Below, in pieces: positions 1 through 8,078 of a stretch of DNA of 64,000 nucleotides. The notes under the pieces are model-generated. The model ran no database searches and had not been told where the DNA came from. It saw only the letters and a list, made by a program, of their open reading frames with translations. This DNA comes from JBBQWZ01 sp038210135. GTDB taxonomy: Bacteria; Acidobacteriota; Terriglobia; Bryobacterales; Bryobacteraceae. The stretch covers positions 62,001-126,000 of the forward strand of contig JBBQWZ010000006.1 in assembly GCA_038210135.1 (NCBI GenBank), in the 5' to 3' direction. Numbering within the stretch: position 1 is the stretch's first letter; each line of letters begins with the position of its first letter. A program made the translations under genes and the position numbers.

Positions 1-1353
1 GATTGCGCACGTTAGCACGCGTTCGATACCGATTCCATACGAGCCCATGATCGGAGCCACTTCCTTGCCGGATTCGTCCAGCACCTTCAGCCCCATCGAT
101 TCCGAATACCGGTATCCAAGCTTGAAGATGTGCCCCAACTCGATCGCTTTGTGAACCGCCAGCGGACTGCCATCAATCACCGAACCATCGCCCGCCACCG
201 TCTGCCGCAGATCCGCGTATTCCGGCTGAAAATCTTCGCCCGGTGTCACGTGGCGCAGATGGTAATCGTTTTTGTTAGCCCCGGAAATCATATTCCGGCG
301 GCCCTTCAACGCGTTGTCCGCCACCACCTTCATATTCTTGACGCCCACCGGACCGAGCGAACCCGGATCCGCGCCGAACAAATCACGAATCTCTTCCGGA
401 TGGGCTTGCCGGATTTCCTTCGCTTTCGTATACGCCGCGAATTTGGCTTCGTTTAATGAATGGTCGCCGCGCAGCATTAACAAGAAAGGTTTCGCGTCCG
501 CCATCATCACCAGGCTTTTCATTTGCGAGGTTTCAGGCAGCCCGGTGAATTTGCTGAGATCCGCGATCGTCTTCTGCCCCGGCGTGTGAAACTCTTCCGG
601 CTGCAGATCCCCTTCCGGATCCGCTACCAGCGGCGCCGTCGGCACAGACACAGCCTTTTCCAGATTCGCCGCGTATCCCGGGCCGGTGACGATGAAGTCC
701 TCCCCCGCGTCCGATTCCACCATGAACTCCGTGGACTGGCTGCCCCCCATCGCCCCCGAATCCGCCTCGACCGCCACATATTTCAAACCGCAGCGATTGA
801 AGATCCGGCAATACGTGTCGTAATGCTTGTCGTAGGAAACATCCAGCCCGGCGGCATTCAAATCGAAGGAGTACGCATCTTTCATCAAAAACTGCCGCAC
901 CCGCAGCAGGCCGCTCTTCGGCCGTTGCTCGTCGCGGAATTTCGTCTGAATCTGGTACCAAATCTGTGGAAGTTGCTTGTAGCTTCGCAGTTCGCCGCGC
1001 GCGATCGACGTCATCACTTCTTCGTGCGTCATGCCCAGGCACAAGTCGCGCCCGGCGCGATCCTTCAGCCGGAACATGTTGTCGCCCATGATGTCCCAGC
1101 GGCCGGATTCCTGCCAGACTTCCGCCGGATTCAGCGCTGGCAGCAGCATCTCCTGCCCGCCCATCCGGTCCATTTCCTCGCGAACGATATTTGTGATCTT
1201 CAAAATGGACCGCTGCGCAAGAAACAAATAGTTGTAGACGCCCGCGGCCAGTTGACGAACGTAGCCCGCCCGCAGCAGCAGTTGATGGCTAATCACCTCG
1301 GCCTCCGCCGGAGTTTCGCGCAGCGTCGGAATGAATAGTTTGGACCAAAGCAT
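1..1353 (-). CDS. proS: Prolyl-tRNA synthetase (C-terminus outside the window)
   Basis: Charges tRNA-Pro with proline in the cytoplasm. The 451 visible codons start at the ATG at 1353 (MLWSKLFIPTLRE) and run off the left edge in frame. Class II landmarks are visible: motif 2 around residues 136-162 (KFRDEQRPKSGLLRVRQF, then MKDAYSFD), a central stretch of about 200 residues consistent with the editing insertion of bacterial-type ProS, and motif 3 at the window edge (GSYGIGIERVL). Bacterial ProS is usually about 570 residues, so the anticodon-binding domain is the missing part. It is divergent from the helix-hairpin-helix gene at 1475, leaving about 120 bp for promoters of both. Confidence 0.95.
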   Translation of the reverse strand, partial: MLWSKLFIPTLRETPAEAEVISHQLLLRAGYVRQLAAGVYNYLFLAQRSILKITNIVREEMDRMGGQEMLLPALNPAEVWQESGRWDIMGDNMFRLKDRAGRDLCLGMTHEEVMTSIARGELRSYKQLPQIWYQIQTKFRDEQRPKSGLLRVRQFLMKDAYSFDLNAAGLDVSYDKHYDTYCRIFNRCGLKYVAVEADSGAMGGSQSTEFMVESDAGEDFIVTGPGYAANLEKAVSVPTAPLVADPEGDLQPEEFHTPGQKTIADLSKFTGLPETSQMKSLVMMADAKPFLLMLRGDHSLNEAKFAAYTKAKEIRQAHPEEIRDLFGADPGSLGPVGVKNMKVVADNALKGRRNMISGANKNDYHLRHVTPGEDFQPEYADLRQTVAGDGSVIDGSPLAVHKAIELGHIFKLGYRYSESMGLKVLDESGKEVAPIMGSYGIGIERVLTCAI

Positions 1354-1474
1354 TTTAGGCCCTCAGTGTAACGAATCCACCTCCACGCTTTCGCGGCAAA
1401 GCGCAAAAGATGCGAACGCGCCGGTCCGGGAGTACACTATAACGGAGTCGGCGTTCGCTGGACTCAGGAGACCC

Positions 1475-1822
1475 ATGAAACTTACAAAAACACTGCTCGC
1501 TGCTCTAGTGGCCTGCCTTCTTATGAGCACCGCCGCCTTCGCCGCCGACGCAAAGAAAGCCACCACCGCGAAGGCAACCACGGCCACCAAGAAGGCGCCG
1601 CTCGTTGACATCAACAGCGCCTCGGAAGCCAGCCTCAAAGCCCTGCCCGGAATCGGCGACGCCTATTCCGCCAAGATCATCGCCGGCCGTCCGTACAATG
1701 GAAAAGACGACCTCGTCAACCGCAAGGTCGTTCCCCAGGCTACCTACGACAAGATCGCGGACCTGATCATTGCCAAGCAGGCGAAGAAGCCCGCCGCGAA
1801 AGCCGCCGCTTCCGGTAAATAA
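1475..1822 (+). CDS. Exported helix-hairpin-helix (ComEA-like) protein
   Basis: A 115-residue protein. A signal peptide (MKLTKTLLAALVACLLMSTAAFA) is followed by an Ala/Lys/Thr-rich linker to about residue 45, a ComEA-type HhH region (VDINSASEASLKALPGIG, then DAYSAKIIAGRPY) and a Lys/Ala-rich tail. HhH domains bind DNA without sequence specificity, and in ComEA they do so at the cell surface during DNA uptake. I chose the ATG at 1475 because it has AGGAG at 1466-1470 and opens a clean signal peptide; upstream in-frame ATGs lack both. No competence genes adjoin it, so a role in DNA uptake is only a possibility. Confidence 0.85.
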   Translation: MKLTKTLLAALVACLLMSTAAFAADAKKATTAKATTATKKAPLVDINSASEASLKALPGIGDAYSAKIIAGRPYNGKDDLVNRKVVPQATYDKIADLIIAKQAKKPAAKAAASGK

Positions 1823-1882
1823 GAACTGGTCCGCGCGGATTTTTGGGCCGTGCGCGTGTAACAACCTTCGGCCCTCGATGCA

Positions 1883-3238
1883 ATGAACGTAGTACTTCTC
1901 GCCACGTATGAAATGGGCAGGCAGCCGTTTGGACTCGCGTCTCCGGCTGCCTGGCTACGCGAAGCCGGACACGCCGTTACACTCGCGGATTTAAGCGTGG
2001 ACGCCTTTCCTCGCGACGCAATCGCCGTCGCCGGCCTGATTGCCTTTTTCCTTCCGATGCACACCGCCACCAGGCTGGCCGTGCCTGTCATTTCCCGCAC
2101 GAAACTCTTAAACCCCAGCGCGCAATTGTGCGCCTTCGGTTTGTACGCTTCGCTCAATGAGGATCTACTTCGGAAACTCGGCGTTCATACCGTGATCGGC
2201 GGCGAGTTTGAAGCCGCGCTCGTAGCCTTGGCCGCCGGCATGCCGGTTCCCGCTAGCGTGCACTCCCTCGAGAAACTCCAATTCCGCGTGCCGGATCGCA
2301 CCGGGATGGCTCCCCTCGCCCAGTACACCGGCCTCGAAATCCTCGGTGAAACCCGCCCTGTCGGCTACACCGAATCTTCGCGCGGCTGTCTCCATCTCTG
2401 CCGCCACTGCCCCGTCGTTCCCGTCTATCAAGGCCGCTTTCGCGTCGTGCAGCCAGAGGTCGTTATCTCCGATATCCGAAATCAAGTCGCCGCCGGAGCC
2501 CGTCATATCACCTTCGGCGATCCCGATTTCTTCAATGGCCCGTCACACGCTATTCGCATCGTCGAATCCATGCATCGCGAATTTCCCCTCGTAACGTACG
2601 ACGTCACCATCAAGATCGAACACCTCCTTCGTCACAAGCGCCTGCTGCCGATTCTCAAACACACCGGTTGCGCGTTCGTAACCAGCGCCGTCGAATCGCT
2701 CGACGACGCCGTCCTCGAAAAGCTACAAAAGAACCACACCCTTCGCGATTTCGAACAAACCGTCGCGTTGTTTCGCGAGCACAACCTCGCCCTCTCGCCG
2801 ACCTTTATCGCCTTCACACCCTGGACCACGGTGGCCGGCTTTCGCCATCTTCTTCACACGCTTGCCCGTTTCGACCTGGTCGAAGGCACCGCCAGCGTGC
2901 AGTTGGCTTTGCGGCTACTAGTCACCGCGAATTCGCGGCTCCTTGAACTCGATGACATCAGCTCCCGAATCTCCGGCTTCGACGCGCGGGCGCTGGTCCA
3001 TCGCTGGACCCACGCGGACCCAGCCGTAGACGAACTTGCCGACAGTGCCCTGCGCACGGTGGACGCCTTGCAAAAGAAGAAAAAGAGCCGCACCGATATT
3101 TTCCTTGCGCTGTGGAACCTCGTCAGCGACAAGCCGCTGGAAAACTTTGCACTGATGCCCCGCACAGCGACCCCGTATTTGAATGAACCCTGGTATTGTT
3201 GAGCGGAGCCAACGCCGGAGCAGGTTGCTCTGTTATAA
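1883..3238 (+). CDS. CUAEP-tail radical SAM protein, probable selenoprotein (TGA at 3200-3202 read as Sec)
   Basis: Conventional reading stops at TGA 3200-3202 after 439 codons. The same frame continues Ala-Glu-Pro-Thr-Pro-Glu-Gln-Val-Ala-Leu-Leu to TAA at 3236-3238. The context Cys439-TGA-Ala-Glu-Pro is the signature of the family named CUAEP/CCAEP-tail radical SAM (seleno)protein. The full product would be 451 residues with Sec440. Residues 1 to about 125 look like a Rossmann-type (B12-binding-like) domain without an obvious DxHxxG motif. The radical SAM cluster motif is Cys169, Cys173 and Cys176 (SRGCLHLCRHCPVVP). The substrate is unknown. An ATP-grasp ligase follows on the same strand 336 bp downstream. 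The ATG at 1883 has only a weak Shine-Dalgarno sequence. SelA, SelB and tRNA-Sec are not in the window. Confidence 0.88.
3211..3234 (+). promoter_or_regulatory. Putative bacterial SECIS hairpin for Sec insertion
   Basis: Nineteen bases after the TGA, 3216-3221 (CGGAGC) pairs with 3227-3232 (GCTCTG), with one G-U pair, closing a five-base AGGTT loop at 3222-3226. AAC at 3211-3213 can pair with GTT at 3232-3234 as an alternative lower stem. Bacterial SECIS elements lie within the coding frame shortly after UGA and have a small apical loop containing G and U; the E. coli fdhF loop is AGGUCU at a similar distance. The structure was folded by eye and no free energy was calculated. Confidence 0.6.
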
Positions 3239-3574
3239 GCCAAGCGACTGATGAGACAAAAGATCGAGTTCGCAGCGGACTGTCCAACCTGCAACGAAAC
3301 GTCTTTATACAAACGACCGGATCGCCGCCGCGGCCATCGACGCCCGCCGCCAGTCCGCATCGAGCGCCGTCTCGATTTCGAGCGGCGAGGCGCTCGAAAA
3401 CATCCACGCGCGCGCAGACAGGTAGACAAACGACAGTACGCTGGCAAATCCAATGAGTATCGAAGCAGTCACTTCTTCAGTCAGAATACGTTGGTTCGAT
3501 CTCACTCGAGCGACTCTAAGCGATTATTTCCCGGAACCTAGTGTGAGAAGCTACTCGAGCGCCATGGACATGGC
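3239..3574. other. 336-bp interval between the radical SAM and ATP-grasp genes
   Basis: There is no assured gene here. The minus strand holds a 66-codon frame with one hydrophobic segment (3305-3505), listed separately at low confidence. The plus strand holds a basic, Arg-rich frame at 3251-3541 that does not look like a conserved protein. The last bases before 3575 should include the ATP-grasp ribosome site and possibly a promoter, but I see no strong consensus. Confidence 0.6.
3305..3505 (-). CDS. Possible small single-pass membrane protein
   Basis: A 66-codon frame starting with GTG at 3505. Residues about 14-36 are hydrophobic (ASILIGFASVLSFVYLSARA) and could span the membrane; the rest is short and partly charged. 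The Shine-Dalgarno sequence is weak. It is divergent from the ATP-grasp gene and convergent with the radical SAM gene. I do not recognise the family. It may be a chance frame in GC-rich DNA. Confidence 0.25.
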   Translation of the reverse strand: MRSNQRILTEEVTASILIGFASVLSFVYLSARAWMFSSASPLEIETALDADWRRASMAAAAIRSFV

Positions 3575-4837
3575 ATGAAACCTCAGATCCTGGTCGTCGC
3601 ATCCAAGCTCGGCTACCAAATTCGCACTTTCGACGAAGCCGCGGCGAACCTCGGCATGGATCTTCATTTCGCGACCGATCGCTGCCACCTGCTCGACGAT
3701 CCCTGGGGCGACCGCGCGATTCCGGTATCCTTCGACGATCCGGCCGCCCCGTTTGAAAGCCTGTCAGACGAGCCCTTTGACGGCATCCTCGCCGTCGGAG
3801 ATCGCCCCGCGCTCATGGCCGCCCATTTGGCGGAATCGCTCGCGCTCACATTCCATCCGCCCGCTGCTGTCGCCGCCGCCCGCAACAAGTTCTTGTCGCG
3901 CGAGTGTTTCCGGGACGCTGGAATGTTCGTCCCGGAGTACCGCACTCTCGCTGTGGATTCTAATCCCCAGGACATCCTGGATGCCGCGCCCGTGTTTCCC
4001 TGTGTCTTGAAGCCGCTGGGATTGTCCGGCAGCCGTGGCGTGATCCGAGCGAACGATCCCGGCGAGTTCAAGTCCGCTTTCGCCCGCATCCGGAAACTGC
4101 TGAACGACCCGGAGATCCGCCGCTTTCACGAAGAACAGGATCGGCTGATCCTCATTGAAGAATTCATTCCTGGTAGGGAGTTTGCCCTCGAAGGCGTCAT
4201 GACTCGGGGCGCGCTCCAGGTCCTCGCCATCTTTGACAAGCCCGACCCGCTCGACGGGCCCTTCTTCGAAGAGACCCTCTACATCACCCCCTCACGCCAG
4301 AACGCCGTGGTTCAGCAGGCGATCGTCGACGCCACCGAACGCGCGATCGCCGCTCTCGGTCTTTATCATGGACCCGTACATGCCGAAATGCGGGTGAATG
4401 AACGGGGCGTTTGGATGCTCGAGGTCGCGGCTCGTCCGATCGGCGGTCTCTGCGCCGGGGCTCTGCAATTCGAGGACATGCCGGGTGGAACCCGGTTCAG
4501 CCTTGAGGAACTCCTCCTGCGGCATGCCGACGCGCGCGACATCTCCAAGATCCGCCGCGAATCCGCCGCCTCGGGCGTCCTCATGATCCCAATCCCCAAG
4601 CCAGGTGTTTATACTGGAGTGGTCGGCGTCGAATCCGCCTTGGCGTGCCCCGGGATTGAGGGTTGCGTCATTACGGCGAAAGAAGGCCAGATTCTGCTGC
4701 CTCTTCCCGAGGGATCTGGATATCCGGGCTTCTTATTCGCGCGGGGCGTAAGGCCAGACGACGTCGAAGGGTCTCTCAGGAAGGCACAGAATTGCCTCTC
4801 CTTAAACGTTTCTCCCGTTTTGCCGATTACACGATAG
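3575..4837 (+). CDS. ATP-grasp carboxylate-amine ligase family protein
   Basis: A 420-residue protein with ATP-grasp architecture. Residues 1 to about 110 form a Rossmann-like preATP-grasp domain. The nucleotide-binding region follows, with a conserved Lys and flexible Gly-rich loop (FPCVLKPLGLSGSRGV, about 140-155), the hinge region (IEEFIPGREFALEG) and the metal-binding Glu/Asn-type region (HAEMRVNERGVWMLEVAARP). Such enzymes activate a carboxylate as acyl phosphate and join it to an amine or similar nucleophile. It lies between the CUAEP-tail radical SAM gene and the UDP-glucose dehydrogenase gene, all on one strand. I infer that it may act with the radical SAM enzyme on a small molecule or peptide. 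The substrate cannot be read from sequence. Confidence 0.85.
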   Translation: MKPQILVVASKLGYQIRTFDEAAANLGMDLHFATDRCHLLDDPWGDRAIPVSFDDPAAPFESLSDEPFDGILAVGDRPALMAAHLAESLALTFHPPAAVAAARNKFLSRECFRDAGMFVPEYRTLAVDSNPQDILDAAPVFPCVLKPLGLSGSRGVIRANDPGEFKSAFARIRKLLNDPEIRRFHEEQDRLILIEEFIPGREFALEGVMTRGALQVLAIFDKPDPLDGPFFEETLYITPSRQNAVVQQAIVDATERAIAALGLYHGPVHAEMRVNERGVWMLEVAARPIGGLCAGALQFEDMPGGTRFSLEELLLRHADARDISKIRRESAASGVLMIPIPKPGVYTGVVGVESALACPGIEGCVITAKEGQILLPLPEGSGYPGFLFARGVRPDDVEGSLRKAQNCLSLNVSPVLPITR

Positions 4838-4876
4838 GGGCCTCGGACGGCCTCTGAAGGGACGCGCCAGTAAGTT

Positions 4877-6238
4877 ATGAAGGTTTGCATTCTTGGAACC
4901 GGCTATGTCGGCTTGACCACCGGTGTCTGCCTGGCCTACATGGGGCACGACGTCACCTGCCTCGATACCGACGAAGCCAAGGTCGCGATGATGCGCGATG
5001 GCAAACCCCCTATCTACGAGCCGTACCTCGAAGACTTGATGGCCGACGCTTCGGCCAATCTGAAGTTCACCACCTCATACGCGGACTCCGTGCCCGGCGC
5101 GGAAGTCATCTTCATCGCCGTTGGAACGCCGCCCGGCGCCAACGGCTCCCCGGATTTGAAATATCTCGCTTCAGCCGCCAACGGAATCGGCACCTACCTG
5201 GATGGACCGTTCTGCGTCGTCGTGAATAAATCAACGGTACCCATCGGCAGCGGCAACTGGGTTGGCTCGTTGATCCGCGACTCGATCGAAAAGAAGCACG
5301 GCTCGCAGAGCGACCGGACATTCGCGGTTGCGTCCAACCCGGAATTTCTCCGTGAAGGCTCCGCCCTTCACGATTCCCTCTACCCGGATCGCGTTGTTAT
5401 CGGCGGCGACAATTCTCGCACTCTCGAAGTGCTATATCGCTTGTACCGCCCAATTCTCGACCAGACCTTCCCGCCGCCCAGCTATCTGCCCCGCCCGGAA
5501 GGGACTGGCGCCGTCCCGCTGATCTCCGCGGATCTCGCCTCGGCGGAATTGATCAAGTACGCCGCCAACGCGTTCCTCTCGACCAAAATTTCCTACATCA
5601 ACGAAATCGGCCAGCTCGCCGAAAAAGTTGGCGCCGATATCACTAAAGTCGCCCGCGGAATCGGCCTGGATGCCCGCATCGGCACGCGCTTTCTCCAAGC
5701 CGGCATCGGCTGGGGTGGATCGTGCTTCGGGAAAGATACCGCCGCCCTGGTCGCCACCGCCGCCGAATATGGCCTCGACATGCCTATCGTTCGTGCCGCG
5801 AGAGAGGTCAACTACAAGCAACGCGACCGCGTAGTTGAAAAGCTTCTCGGCGAACTCAAGATTCTCAAGGGACGCACTATCGGCTTGCTCGGCCTCGCCT
5901 TCAAGCCCAATACCGACGATCTGCGGGAGGCGCCGGCTCTCGATATTGCCAAGAAACTCATCGATCGCGGCTGTAAAGTCAGAGGGCACGATCCCGTCGC
6001 CATGGAACGCTTCCGCAAGGAATACCCGGACCTCAACATCCATCTTTGCGAGCGGCCGATCGACGTCGCCGCCGGCTGTGACGCGGTGGTTTTGGTCACG
6101 GAATGGCAGGAATATCGCGAATTGGATTGGGAATCCATGGTGAAGACCATGGCCTGCCCCATCGTTCTCGACGGTCGCAACATTCTCGACCGCGAACGTC
6201 TGGTCCGCTTCGGCTACCGTTACCTGCCGATCGTCTAG
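4877..6238 (+). CDS. ugd: UDP-glucose 6-dehydrogenase (nucleotide-sugar dehydrogenase)
   Basis: Oxidises UDP-glucose twice to UDP-glucuronate with NAD+, supplying precursors for exopolysaccharide or LPS. The 453 residues are typical in length. The N-terminal Rossmann motif is ILGTGYVGL. The catalytic Cys283 lies in GWGGSCFGKD, and the C-terminal UDP-binding domain contains GLLGLAFKPNTDDLREAPA. It starts 39 bp after the ATP-grasp gene on the same strand, so co-transcription is possible, although no other polysaccharide genes adjoin it. A related UDP-ManNAc or GDP-mannose dehydrogenase is the main alternative; the GWGGSCFGKD form and overall length favour UDP-glucose. Confidence 0.9.
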   Translation: MKVCILGTGYVGLTTGVCLAYMGHDVTCLDTDEAKVAMMRDGKPPIYEPYLEDLMADASANLKFTTSYADSVPGAEVIFIAVGTPPGANGSPDLKYLASAANGIGTYLDGPFCVVVNKSTVPIGSGNWVGSLIRDSIEKKHGSQSDRTFAVASNPEFLREGSALHDSLYPDRVVIGGDNSRTLEVLYRLYRPILDQTFPPPSYLPRPEGTGAVPLISADLASAELIKYAANAFLSTKISYINEIGQLAEKVGADITKVARGIGLDARIGTRFLQAGIGWGGSCFGKDTAALVATAAEYGLDMPIVRAAREVNYKQRDRVVEKLLGELKILKGRTIGLLGLAFKPNTDDLREAPALDIAKKLIDRGCKVRGHDPVAMERFRKEYPDLNIHLCERPIDVAAGCDAVVLVTEWQEYRELDWESMVKTMACPIVLDGRNILDRERLVRFGYRYLPIV

Positions 6239-6309
6239 CTTCCTGAAATACGTGCCGGCGTGGCTCGGTGCGGAATTGAGAAACGAGACTGGGCTCAGTG
6301 CGCGGTTCG

Positions 6310-7416
6310 CTAGAACTTCTTTAGCTCGTCTACCAGGGCATTGACGCCTTTTTTCAGGTAGATCTGCATCAAGCGCTGCTCTTCGGGCGACGGAGCCACG
6401 GCTCGGCCCAGTTGCGCGTCAGCCAGGGCGGCCCGGCTCGGAATCCAGAACGTCCCGTCCTGGAATTCCACCGAGCTCACGAAGCCGGTCATTCCGCCGA
6501 CTGCGAAACGCTCGGGGACTCGCAGGGTCGTGTCCTGCAAAATCGTGCTGGTTGCTCCGGGAGCCAGTTGCAGATCCGCCGGAACGGTCCCGGCGAGAAA
6601 ATCGCTTCCTCTAGGGTCCTTTAAAATCCAACCCATCTCGAGGTACCGCACGGTGCGTTCGGAGCGGTTGCGGATTTCGAGTCGCGGCGCATGCACTTCG
6701 TTCGCCGAAACCTTTGCAAAGCCTTCTATGGCTTCGATGGGCGACTCCGGAACCTTTAGGAAAGCCAACTGCAGGTCACGCTCAGGCTCGACGTTGGTCG
6801 AGCGCCCGCGGACGCTCTGCACGCCCTGCATCGGCCGCTCGCCCTGGCGGGCCATGGTCCGCAGCGCCTCTTCTTTCAAACCGGCCGGACCGGATTTTTC
6901 GAGAACCGCTTTGAAAAACTTGCGATCCCGGCGCGCTTCTAATTCCCAAACCGTCATGACACGGCGGGAATTCAGTTTGTTCACGCCATAGAAACCCAAA
7001 TCGTCGAACAGGACGCCATCGAGCGCCACTTGCACCAGCGGGCCGCCGTTATTCGAAGCGGGACGCAGCAGCCGCAAATCGATCTTCACGGGAAACGTCT
7101 CGCCGGGACCGACATCGAGCGAGGGTACGGAAACAGAAGCCTTGCCGCCCGGCGTCACTTCCTGCGCCTGAACCAATAACGTGATGCTGCGAATCCGGCG
7201 CGTCGAAGAATTTCGAAGCGTCAGCGCCGTTCGCAGATCGAGCACCATCGCGCCGCCGCGGACCGCCGTAGACGATTCACCCCAATCCGCGTTCAGCACG
7301 GAAATGGGCGAGTCCTTCGGTAGATCGACCTTCAGCGAGCCGCGCCGGTCAGCCTGCGCAAACAACGCGCCCGCGGCCAGACCCAAAATCGCGACTCTAA
7401 AAAACAAGGTATTCAC
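6310..7416 (-). CDS. Exported hypothetical protein, third gene of sigma/anti-sigma unit
   Basis: About 368 residues, unrecognised family. An N-terminal signal sequence (VNTLFFRVAILGLAAGALFAQ) is followed by beta-rich sequence with two regions that read like immunoglobulin-like folds (LTLRNSSTRRIRSITLLVQA; LEIRNRSERTVRYLEMGW). I prefer the GTG at 7416, which has GAGG five bases upstream, over the GTG at 7431. It begins 23 bp after the stop of the anti-sigma gene on the same strand, so it is probably part of that operon and may be an exported partner or target of the sigma system. Confidence 0.75.
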   Translation of the reverse strand: MNTLFFRVAILGLAAGALFAQADRRGSLKVDLPKDSPISVLNADWGESSTAVRGGAMVLDLRTALTLRNSSTRRIRSITLLVQAQEVTPGGKASVSVPSLDVGPGETFPVKIDLRLLRPASNNGGPLVQVALDGVLFDDLGFYGVNKLNSRRVMTVWELEARRDRKFFKAVLEKSGPAGLKEEALRTMARQGERPMQGVQSVRGRSTNVEPERDLQLAFLKVPESPIEAIEGFAKVSANEVHAPRLEIRNRSERTVRYLEMGWILKDPRGSDFLAGTVPADLQLAPGATSTILQDTTLRVPERFAVGGMTGFVSSVEFQDGTFWIPSRAALADAQLGRAVAPSPEEQRLMQIYLKKGVNALVDELKKF

Positions 7417-7439
7417 TGCATCCTCAATCACTGCAACTA

Positions 7440-8078
7440 CTACTGCACGTACACGGTCGTAATCGTCATCTGCCCGGTGTCGTCATCCACATAGCGCGCT
7501 CGCGCGGAGCCTTGCAGACTCACCGAAACTGCGACCGGCCGATTGCCCGGCGATGTCAAGGCCATCGAACTTCCGTTCTCTTTTACCAGCACGCCGCCCG
7601 GTGAGGCTTCCACCGTGACGCCTGGTTCCGCCAGCATCGCCACCGGAGTCTGGGTCCACAACGCGCGGCTGATCCGCCCGATCGCCGAGGATTCGGCCGC
7701 CGGCGTGTTGACCCACCACGCGCCCATCACCACTACCGCGATCGCGGAATAGGCGAGTCCCTGCTGCCAGCTTCTTCCGAAGCCGAAGCGCGAAGGTTGC
7801 GTTTTCGGTACCAACGGAGCGACGCATTCGCCGGCCGCAAGGCCAACCCGAATATTTCCGGTCATCTCGTCGGCCAACCGGTCCCAATCGAGACTCTGCG
7901 GCATGGTCAGGGCGACCGTCGAGGCGACTCGAGTGTCCGCGCGGTAGGCGGCCACTCGCGTCTTGCAATCCGCGCAGCCCCGTACGTGGGCCGCGGTCTT
8001 TACCCGCGCCGCCCACGCCAAGTCGCCACCCGAATAGAGGGCCAAATCGATTTCTGAGGGATGACGGTTCGCGTTCAT
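7440..8078 (-). CDS. Anti-sigma factor with zinc-binding domain and one membrane segment
   Basis: A 212-residue protein. Near the N-terminus it has the ZAS pattern His31-x3-Cys35-x2-Cys38 (HVRGCADC), which in this family binds zinc and holds the cognate ECF sigma factor. One transmembrane segment follows near residue 110 (GLAYSAIAVVVMGAWWV) and then an extracytoplasmic domain of about 85 residues that could sense an envelope signal. Its ATG overlaps the TGA of the sigma gene by 4 bp, so the pair is translationally coupled, as expected for a regulator and its antagonist. Confidence 0.88.
   Translation of the reverse strand: MNANRHPSEIDLALYSGGDLAWAARVKTAAHVRGCADCKTRVAAYRADTRVASTVALTMPQSLDWDRLADEMTGNIRVGLAAGECVAPLVPKTQPSRFGFGRSWQQGLAYSAIAVVVMGAWWVNTPAAESSAIGRISRALWTQTPVAMLAEPGVTVEASPGGVLVKENGSSMALTSPGNRPVAVSVSLQGSARARYVDDDTGQMTITTVYVQ

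Noticed and set aside
3488..3505. TTCGATC sequence resembling a tRNA T-loop
   Set aside because: No pairing T-stem, acceptor or anticodon arm can be drawn around it, so it is not a tRNA or tRNA-Sec.
3251..3541. Plus-strand 96-codon frame after the selenoprotein
   Set aside because: It begins with a CPTC motif but is then mostly Arg and Ser with no fold. It is not supported as a gene.
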